Shown here: positions 1 through 5,022 of the stretch, piece after piece
Numbering within the stretch: position 1 is the first letter of the stretch
Layout of the letters: every line of letters begins with the position of its first letter
NCBI GenBank assembly: GCA_030671465.1
Contig: DAOVIP010000176.1
Location: 1 to 5,022, forward strand
DNA length: 5,022 bases
From: Candidatus Aminicenantota bacterium
GTDB lineage: Bacteria; Acidobacteriota; Aminicenantia; UBA2199
Reading direction: 5' to 3'
The notes under the pieces: generated by a model
The model's database searches: none
Told to the model about the DNA's origin: nothing
Seen by the model: the letters and a program-made list of their open reading frames with translations, nothing else
Position numbers and translations under genes: made by a program

Positions 1-845
1 ATCAAGTAATAAATGTAAACATGGCTTCAGGTGTAAGAGAAGTGAGTGTGAAACGTGGACATGATCCAAGAGAATTTCCCCTGGTAGTTGCTGGAGGAGC
101 TGGGCCACTACATGCCTGTATGATTGCTCGGGAATTGGAAATTCCCATTATGATCATTCCTAAGGAATCATCAATATTTTGCGCTGCAGGAATGTTAATG
201 TCAGATTTAAAACACAACTTTGTCAGAACCTATTCAACCATCCTAAGTAACATAAATAAGCATAAATTTAAAACCATTTTTGATGAAATGGAAAAAGAAG
301 CTGAAAAATTGCTTAAAGAAGAGCTCATTCCAGAAAAATCTATTCAGTTTGTTTATTCTCTTGATATGAGATATCTCAAACAATACCATGAAATGAATGT
401 CGTTATCACCAAAATAGAAATAGAGAAAGAAAACATAGAAAGTATAGCCAGCAAATTTCATCCTGAACATTTTCGACTCTATGGATACTCTCTTGAAAAA
501 GAAAACACTCCGATTGAGCTCATAAACCTGCGGCTACTGAGTATCGGGAAAACAAAGAAGCCAAAATTCAAACAAGAAGAATATAATGGAGAGGATCCTT
601 CTGGGGCTTTCAAGAAAGAGAGAAAAGTTTGGCTACCTTTAAAACATATTTTTGAAACGGTTCCGGTTTATGACGGAGCCCAAATACGGTATGGGAATAG
701 AATTGAAGGACCAGCAATAATAGAGCAGATTAATACAACTACTTTTGTTACCCCTGATTACAGTGTTTTATGTGATAAATATGGAAGTTATACGATGTAT
801 TTGAAATCAAAAGAAGAAGAAATTTCAAAAAATATATTATACTAA
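1..845 (+). CDS. HyuA-type hydantoinase/oxoprolinase/ketone carboxylase ATPase subunit, C-terminal part (5' truncated by window)
   Basis: This is the C-terminal ~280 residues of a HyuA-family protein, usually about 650-700 residues long. The reading frame is open from base 3. The ATG at 21 is an internal Met, because the residues before it (VINVN) continue the family motif 'NMA..IREVSV.RGHDPREF'. Family landmarks in order are GHDPREF, GGAGPLH (bases 93-113, part of the sugar-kinase/actin-type ATPase fold), DMRYLKQYHEM (363-395, matching the usual 'RY.GQ.HEL'), RLYGY (from 474) and, near the end, EGPAIIEQ (705-728). A Lys/Glu-rich segment in the middle (about 240-450) is poorly conserved and very A/T-rich. 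Known members use ATP to activate a carbonyl, either opening cyclic amides (hydantoin, N-methylhydantoin, 5-oxoproline) or carboxylating ketones (acetone, acetophenone). They act in the cytoplasm together with HyuB, and a HyuB gene follows after 10 nt. The family assignment is firm; the substrate is unknown. Confidence 0.93.
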   Translation, partial: QVINVNMASGVREVSVKRGHDPREFPLVVAGGAGPLHACMIARELEIPIMIIPKESSIFCAAGMLMSDLKHNFVRTYSTILSNINKHKFKTIFDEMEKEAEKLLKEELIPEKSIQFVYSLDMRYLKQYHEMNVVITKIEIEKENIESIASKFHPEHFRLYGYSLEKENTPIELINLRLLSIGKTKKPKFKQEEYNGEDPSGAFKKERKVWLPLKHIFETVPVYDGAQIRYGNRIEGPAIIEQINTTTFVTPDYSVLCDKYGSYTMYLKSKEEEISKNILY

Positions 846-855
846 GGAAATTTTC

Positions 856-2622
856 ATGAAAATAGATAAAATATTGGTTTCCGTGTTTCAACGCAGGTTT
901 AAATCAATCACCGAGGAAATGAGCATAGTTTTGACCAGAACCACCAGATCACCAATTTTATGTGAAGCAAAAGACTTTGTTACTGGATTATATGATAATA
1001 AAGGAAAGATGCTTGAACAAACTGAAAATCTTCCCATTCTCTCATTTTCACTGGGACCAGTGTGTGAATACATCGTTAAATATTTCGGAGATGAAATCTA
1101 TCCTGGGGATGTTATTTTCCATAATGATGTATTTTCCATGGGAAATCAGAATAATGATGTGGCAGTTTACAAACCTATATTCCATAAAGATAAACTGGTT
1201 GCCTGGGCAGCAGCAAAAGGACATCAAGCAGATATTGGAGGTGCGGTGGCTGGGGGATACAATCCCAGGGCAACCGAAGTATGGCAGGAGGCACTCAGAA
1301 TACCGCCGGTAAAAGTTTATGAAAAAGGTAAACTAAGAAAGGATGTTTGGGATCTGATTTTTGCCAATATTAGATTTGAGATTGTTGAAGCTGATATGAG
1401 AGCCCAGATAGGTTCCTGTGTTGTAGGAGAAAGAGGAATCTTAAAGTTAATTGAAAAATATGGAATCGAGGTCTTTAAATCTCACAAGCATTATCTCTTT
1501 GATTCCACCGAAAATATGATGAAAGCAGAGATAAGGACAATCCCCAATGGAATATACCAAGGAGAGGCAACTGTTTACTACGATGGAAGAACTCCGGGCT
1601 CAAAATACAAGATAAGAGTAAAAATAACTGTCAAGGATGAACAAATCATCTTTGACTACTCAGATACAGATCCTCAAACCCAGGGTTTTGTAAATGGAAC
1701 CTTTACTTCCAGTGCAAGTGCTACTCTGCTAACTTTCTTACAAATGGTTAATCCTGACATACCCCATAATGACGGAATGGTAAGGCCTCTAAAGATTATT
1801 ATTCCAACAGGAACAATTTTGAATGCTAAGTATCCAGCAGCCACAACCTTTGGTAACCATCTATGCCCCCCAAATGCAGATGCAATAATACGGGCCTTAT
1901 CTCAGGCAATTCCCGAAAGGATAACCGCTGGATGGAACCAATTATTGTGTTATCTGACAACCGGGTATGATCAAAGAAAAAAGGATAATTATGTTGATAT
2001 AGGTTTTATTGGATTAAAGGGTGGTTCTGGAGGAACCAATGGAGTAGATGGCTATGATCACATCGGCATGATTGATGCCAGTGGAGGAGTATTGGATCAA
2101 GATTATGAAATGTTTGAACAGCAGACTCCACATCTGCTGTTAAAACATGAATACTGGAAAGACTCTGCTGGAGCAGGTCAGTGGAGAGGCGGTCTTGGAG
2201 TGGAAACTGAATTTAAGATCGGGGGAGAAAAAACCAAAGTAGTAACCTTTGGAGATGGAGATGTAGAACCTGCCTTTGGACTTTTTGAAGGAAAAGCTTC
2301 AACCTTGAATAAAATAGAACTCCAATATCCTGACGGAAAAATCTACCAAACAACCACCAAAGATCTGATAGAACATGTTCCAGCTGGGACTACACTCTTT
2401 CAACAAGCCGGAGGTGGAGGTGGTTATGGTAATCCCTTTTTGCGAGATGCCCAAAAAGTAGCTCATGAAGTCAGGAATGGAGTTATCAGTTTAAAACAGG
2501 CCAAAGAGAGTTATGGAGTTGTGATAGATCCGGAGAATTATCAGATGGATATTGAAGCAACTAAAAGGTTAAGAGGGAAAAATAAATTAAGAATAGATAA
2601 TAAGGAGGATAATAAAAAATGA
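856..2622 (+). CDS. HyuB-type hydantoinase/oxoprolinase/ketone carboxylase subunit
   Basis: This is a complete 588-residue HyuB-family protein, of normal length. The start at 856 fits: AAGGA lies at 844-848, 7 nt upstream, and the N-terminus (MKIDKILVSVFQRRF) is where family members begin. Landmarks are HNDVFSMGNQNND (residues 89-101), GHQADIGG (122-129), WQEALRIPPVK soon after, DYSDTDPQT mid-protein, AATTFGNH, DASGGVLDQDYEMFEQQTPH, RGGLGVE and the C-terminal glycine loop GGGGGYGNP (519-527). HyuB is the partner of HyuA in ATP-dependent hydantoinases, 5-oxoprolinases and acetone/acetophenone carboxylases. Two spots differ from the textbook sequence: the usual 'GG(T/S)HLPD' is GNQNND, and the usual 'HHADIGG' is HQADIGG. 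Both look like traits of a coherent HyuB branch rather than decay, since the rest is intact. The stop codon overlaps the next start (ATGA), so translation is probably coupled to the flavoenzyme. The family is certain; the reaction is not determined. Confidence 0.95.
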   Translation: MKIDKILVSVFQRRFKSITEEMSIVLTRTTRSPILCEAKDFVTGLYDNKGKMLEQTENLPILSFSLGPVCEYIVKYFGDEIYPGDVIFHNDVFSMGNQNNDVAVYKPIFHKDKLVAWAAAKGHQADIGGAVAGGYNPRATEVWQEALRIPPVKVYEKGKLRKDVWDLIFANIRFEIVEADMRAQIGSCVVGERGILKLIEKYGIEVFKSHKHYLFDSTENMMKAEIRTIPNGIYQGEATVYYDGRTPGSKYKIRVKITVKDEQIIFDYSDTDPQTQGFVNGTFTSSASATLLTFLQMVNPDIPHNDGMVRPLKIIIPTGTILNAKYPAATTFGNHLCPPNADAIIRALSQAIPERITAGWNQLLCYLTTGYDQRKKDNYVDIGFIGLKGGSGGTNGVDGYDHIGMIDASGGVLDQDYEMFEQQTPHLLLKHEYWKDSAGAGQWRGGLGVETEFKIGGEKTKVVTFGDGDVEPAFGLFEGKASTLNKIELQYPDGKIYQTTTKDLIEHVPAGTTLFQQAGGGGGYGNPFLRDAQKVAHEVRNGVISLKQAKESYGVVIDPENYQMDIEATKRLRGKNKLRIDNKEDNKK

Positions 2623-4568
2623 AGCCTAGAGAAAACAAGTACCCTCATATTTTTCAACCGGGAAAAATCGGGAAAATGGAAGTAAAAAATCGAATTAAGT
2701 ATGCTTCCACTGAAACCAATTTTAATTTTGGTGATGGTTTTGTAGCAGATAAAGAAGTAGCTTATATGGAGGCCCAGGCCCGGGGCGGTGCTGGAATAGT
2801 TACCACCCAAGGAGCCTTTACTGATCCGCGGGGTGAAGGACAGGGTTATGTTGGCATGATGGGTATCTGGGATGATAAGTTCATCCCAGGATTAAAAAAG
2901 ATTTCTAATGTCATTCATAAACATGATGCCAAAGCAGTACTTCAATTAATGCATTGTGGCAGAGTCGGAGGTATTAACCTTGAATACACCGTTGGACCTT
3001 CGGTTGTAAAACAACGAATACCACGTTTCCGTGAACCTGTGGAAATGTCCAAAGAACAGATTGAAATTGCTATTAAAGAACATGTTGAAGGTGCCAGACG
3101 TTGTGTTGAGGCCGGGTATGATGCAGTGGAAATTTCAGGTATTGTTGGCTATCTGATTTCCAATTTTGTTTCCAGTTACACAAACCTGCGTGTGGACGAA
3201 TATGGAGGAAATGTTGAGGGAAGATCCAAATTCATGACTGATATTATCAGCGGTATCCGAAAGGAAGTTGGACCAGACTACCCCATTATCATCCGGCTCT
3301 GTGCTGATGAGCTGCTGCATGATCGTGGTGGTAATACAGCTGAAGAATCACTCCAAGTCATCAAACTAGCGGAAAAAGCTGGTGTAGACTGCCTTTCAGT
3401 TACAGCTGGCTGGCAGGAATCAGCTGTTTCTGTGATTTCACGGGATTGTAAAATGGGACAATGGTTGTATCTGGCAAAAAAGGTAAAAGAAGCACTGAAA
3501 CCTGAAACCAGAGTATCAATGGCCTATAGATTATTCCTGCCAGAGTATTCTGAAGAGGCAATAGCCAAAGGTGAATTGGATTTTTGGGAGATGTGCCGGC
3601 CCATGATAGCCGACCCCAATCTTCCCAATAAAATTGCTCAAGATCGACAGGGCGAAATCATTCCCTGTATGGCCTGTAATCTTTGCCTGGCCAGGCTCTT
3701 CCGGGATGCTGAGTTAAACTGCATGGTGCGTCCTTCACTGGGTCATGAATCCGAACCCGAATGGGGCTTTTATGGATTTCCCAAAACCGAACATCCCAAA
3801 AAGGTATGGATCATTGGGGCAGGTATTGCTGGAATGCAGGCAGCAGCCATCGCTGCTGAAAAAGGCCACCAGGTAACCATCACTGAAAAAAATCCGCGGG
3901 TGGGTGGACAAGCAGCAACAGCATCAGCAGGCCCACATGGTGATAAAGAGTTTATGCGCCTGGTTAATTATTTAAGGAAGTACTGTGATTGGGGAAAAGT
4001 GAAATTTGAAATGGGAAAAGAAGTAACGCCCGATGATGTCAAGAATAGTGATGCCGATTATATAATAGTAGCAACTGGAGCAGTGCCAAAAAGTGATATT
4101 CCGGGAACTGACAGGGAAAATGTGGTCAGTTGTTTAGATGTAATGAACAAAAATGTTCCAACCGGGAAACGGGTGGTTATTCTCGGTTCCAGTGGAATTG
4201 CCATTTCTACAGCCCTGTTCCTTATCGAAGAAGGGGGTTATGAAATTTCTCTGGTACACAGCGGTAAAAAACCGGGTGCCGATGTTAATCCCAGTTATAT
4301 CTGGCGTTACATGTCCAAACTTAAAGAAGGAAAGGTTAACCAGGTCCGTTTTGCTAAACCAAAAGAGATCACTGAGAAAGGAGTCTTGGTAGAGACCCAG
4401 GAAGGGGAGATGATGATCGAGGCTGATACAGTTATTCTCGCTGATATGTACCCGGTAAACGATCTCAGTAATACAAAGGATGGAATTTATACCATAGGTG
4501 ATGCTGTAATTCCACGGCGAGGAAATTCGGCTATCCTGGATGGTTACAAAATGGGAATGAGATTATAA
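2619..4568 (+). CDS. Iron-sulfur flavoprotein oxidoreductase (2,4-dienoyl-CoA reductase / trimethylamine dehydrogenase-like)
   Basis: This 649-residue protein has the FadH/TMADH architecture (E. coli FadH is about 670 residues, TMADH about 730). AAGGAGG at 2602-2608 lies 10 nt before the ATG, and the N-terminus (YPHIFQPGKIGKMEVKNRI) is the classic start of the FMN TIM barrel, residues ~1-345. Barrel marks include LQLMHCGR and RVDEYGG. Cys350, 353, 356 and 368 form a CX2CX2CX11C [4Fe-4S] site closer to TMADH spacing than FadH. GAGIAGM (400-406), acidic E423 and GGQ (429-431) form the FAD/ADP-binding fold. A second nucleotide fold starts at VVILGSSGIA (519-528) and is degenerate. IIVATG precedes it, and YTIGDAV closes the protein. 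Where FadH has GSEGY and GWHEA, this protein has GIVGY (V176, Y178) and GWQES (Q266), so two catalytic residues are replaced. There is no Cys at the N-terminal flavin site that would suggest TMADH-like covalent FMN. The ferredoxin gene 14 nt downstream is a likely redox partner. The substrate is unknown; a CoA-thioester, enone or N-methyl amine are all possible. Confidence 0.92.
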   Translation: MKPRENKYPHIFQPGKIGKMEVKNRIKYASTETNFNFGDGFVADKEVAYMEAQARGGAGIVTTQGAFTDPRGEGQGYVGMMGIWDDKFIPGLKKISNVIHKHDAKAVLQLMHCGRVGGINLEYTVGPSVVKQRIPRFREPVEMSKEQIEIAIKEHVEGARRCVEAGYDAVEISGIVGYLISNFVSSYTNLRVDEYGGNVEGRSKFMTDIISGIRKEVGPDYPIIIRLCADELLHDRGGNTAEESLQVIKLAEKAGVDCLSVTAGWQESAVSVISRDCKMGQWLYLAKKVKEALKPETRVSMAYRLFLPEYSEEAIAKGELDFWEMCRPMIADPNLPNKIAQDRQGEIIPCMACNLCLARLFRDAELNCMVRPSLGHESEPEWGFYGFPKTEHPKKVWIIGAGIAGMQAAAIAAEKGHQVTITEKNPRVGGQAATASAGPHGDKEFMRLVNYLRKYCDWGKVKFEMGKEVTPDDVKNSDADYIIVATGAVPKSDIPGTDRENVVSCLDVMNKNVPTGKRVVILGSSGIAISTALFLIEEGGYEISLVHSGKKPGADVNPSYIWRYMSKLKEGKVNQVRFAKPKEITEKGVLVETQEGEMMIEADTVILADMYPVNDLSNTKDGIYTIGDAVIPRRGNSAILDGYKMGMRL

Positions 4569-4582
4569 GAAGGAGGTAAAAA

Positions 4583-4888
4583 ATGATACCCAGAATAGAC
4601 GTCTTTAAATGTAATGGCTGTGGTGTTTGTGTCAAACGCTGTCCCCCGCAGATCATGGGGCTTATAAAAAATAAAGCAGCAATTTTGGTAGATTTATGTG
4701 AAGAATGTGGGATCTGTGCTGAGTTTTGTCCGATTGATGCAATACATTTCCGTTTACCCAACAAGGGTGTTGAATTAAACCATGAGTGTTATGAGTCTCC
4801 ACGGATTGACAGACCAAACCCGGGAAACTGGGGAGTTGGTGTAGTAAGAGGGTATGATGGTGAAGGTCATCATATAAAGGAGGATTAA
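4583..4888 (+). CDS. 2[4Fe-4S] ferredoxin-like protein with C-terminal extension
   Basis: This small 101-residue electron carrier has two complete cluster motifs: C10-X2-C13-X2-C16-X3-C20-P and C39-X2-C42-X2-C45-X3-C49-P. Both have the normal bacterial 2[4Fe-4S] ferredoxin pattern, so two low-potential clusters are expected in the cytoplasm. The start is firm: AAGGAGGT at 4570-4577 sits 5 nt upstream of the ATG, and MIPRIDVFKCNGCG is a typical ferredoxin opening. A simple clostridial ferredoxin ends soon after the second cluster. This one continues for about 50 residues (51-101), with an extra Cys69, a Pro/Asn/Gly/Trp-containing stretch (RPNPGNWGVG, 77-86) and a His/Lys/acidic end. I do not recognise this tail. 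It may dock to the flavoenzyme encoded just upstream, which is inference from position. The last codons (Lys-Glu-Asp) also carry the ribosome binding site of the next gene. Confidence 0.93.
   Translation: MIPRIDVFKCNGCGVCVKRCPPQIMGLIKNKAAILVDLCEECGICAEFCPIDAIHFRLPNKGVELNHECYESPRIDRPNPGNWGVGVVRGYDGEGHHIKED
4876..4883 (+). promoter_or_regulatory. Shine-Dalgarno site that fixes the ATT start of the VOC gene
   Basis: AAAGGAGG lies inside the last codons of the ferredoxin gene, just before its TAA. It ends 8 nt before the ATT at 4892, a near-ideal spacing, and matches the strength of the sites before the flavoenzyme and ferredoxin genes. No ATG, GTG or TTG in the downstream gene's frame lies within reach of it. 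The site therefore points to ATT at 4892 as the initiation codon. Confidence 0.8.
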
Positions 4889-4891
4889 AAA

Positions 4892-5022
4892 ATTAAAGTT
4901 AATAAAATTGATCACATCTGTATTGCGGTAAAAAACCTGGAAGAAGCCAAAAAAATCTGGGAACCTTTGATGGGAAAGAGTAAACCAGATGATGAATACA
5001 TCGATGAACCAGAAAAAATTAA
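4892..5022 (+). CDS. VOC/glyoxalase-fold protein, methylmalonyl-CoA epimerase-like, N-terminal part (3' truncated by window), apparent ATT start
   Basis: The open frame continues to the window edge. Its translation, KVNKIDHICIAVKNLEEAKK followed by IWEPLMGK, is the first beta-alpha unit of the vicinal-oxygen-chelate fold and closely resembles methylmalonyl-CoA epimerase openings (IDHIGIAVKNLEEA...). The His of DHICIAV (residue 8) matches the first metal-ligand His of that family. Epimerases of this type move a proton next to a CoA thioester; related VOC enzymes act on other carbonyl compounds. The start is odd: the only codon at the expected position is ATT (4892), where ATG would give a normal MKVNKIDH. 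It sits 8 nt after AAAGGAGG. The first in-frame ATG (about 4970) is too late and would remove the metal-ligand strand. The frame is the same as the ferredoxin's, separated only by TAA-AAA. The choices are a genuine rare AUU start, a G-to-T base error, or a start mutation. The fold is well supported; the specific substrate is not, since only ~43 codons are visible. Confidence 0.8.
   Translation, partial: MKVNKIDHICIAVKNLEEAKKIWEPLMGKSKPDDEYIDEPEKI

Noticed and set aside
21..23. ATG at 21 as the true start of the HyuA gene
   Set aside because: The frame is open upstream to the window edge, the preceding residues fit the family, and the protein would be less than half the usual length with no ribosome binding site before it. 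The gene is cut by the window, not naturally short.
962..1312. Second + strand frame inside hyuB
   Set aside because: It overlaps a conserved HyuB region in another frame, has no ribosome binding site and no family resemblance.
2541..2810. Open frame on the - strand across the hyuB/flavoenzyme junction
   Set aside because: It lies opposite two well-supported genes, and its translation is low-complexity and hydrophobic with no recognisable domain. It is a shadow frame.
4153..4392. Second + strand frame inside the flavoenzyme gene
   Set aside because: It is a shadow of the second nucleotide-binding fold in another frame, with no support of its own.
2619..4568. Naming the flavoenzyme fadH or trimethylamine dehydrogenase outright
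   Set aside because: The architecture fits both, but key catalytic residues of each are replaced and no covalent-FMN Cys is seen, so a specific name would be misleading.
4583..5022. Ferredoxin-VOC fusion read through the single TAA at 4886-4888
   Set aside because: The two genes share a frame with only TAA-AAA between them, but a strong ribosome binding site is correctly placed for independent initiation at 4892, and the VOC sequence begins at its normal N-terminus.
4892..5022. VOC gene as a pseudogene because it lacks a standard start codon
   Set aside because: The visible coding sequence is intact, the conserved His is present and the ribosome binding site is well placed. A rare start or a single-base error explains the data better, though a recent start mutation cannot be excluded.

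Overview
The window holds five genes on the + strand, packed head to tail with almost no non-coding DNA, so it reads as the interior of one operon. No gene is supported on the - strand, and no RNA gene, mobile element, CRISPR array, terminator or long repeat was seen. The first and last genes run off the window edges. The host looks like an anaerobic, moderately A/T-rich bacterium. Support for this comes from strong AAGGAGG-type ribosome binding sites (a Clostridia-like trait), a 2[4Fe-4S] ferredoxin and an iron-sulfur flavoenzyme. The lineage cannot be fixed from this sequence alone.

Layout: (1) the C-terminal ~280 residues of a HyuA-type hydantoinase/oxoprolinase/ketone-carboxylase subunit (1-845); (2) its complete HyuB-type partner (856-2622); (3) a 649-residue iron-sulfur flavoprotein of the 2,4-dienoyl-CoA reductase / trimethylamine dehydrogenase type (2619-4568); (4) a 101-residue two-cluster ferredoxin with an unusual C-terminal tail (4583-4888); (5) the beginning of a glyoxalase/VOC-fold protein resembling methylmalonyl-CoA epimerase (4892 to the edge). 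Gene 5 appears to start at an ATT codon and has no plausible ATG, GTG or TTG start. Junctions are a 10-nt gap, a 4-nt ATGA overlap, a 14-nt gap and a 3-nt gap.

Working model (inference): HyuA and HyuB form an ATP-dependent enzyme that either opens a cyclic amide or carboxylates a ketone. The flavoenzyme oxidises or reduces a related intermediate and may exchange electrons with the ferredoxin encoded next to it. The VOC protein may epimerise or isomerise a carbonyl or CoA-thioester intermediate. The flavoenzyme lacks two catalytic residues recalled from E. coli FadH, and its second dinucleotide fold is degenerate, so its reaction is probably not ordinary NADPH-dependent dienoyl-CoA reduction. 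The substrate cannot be named from the window.
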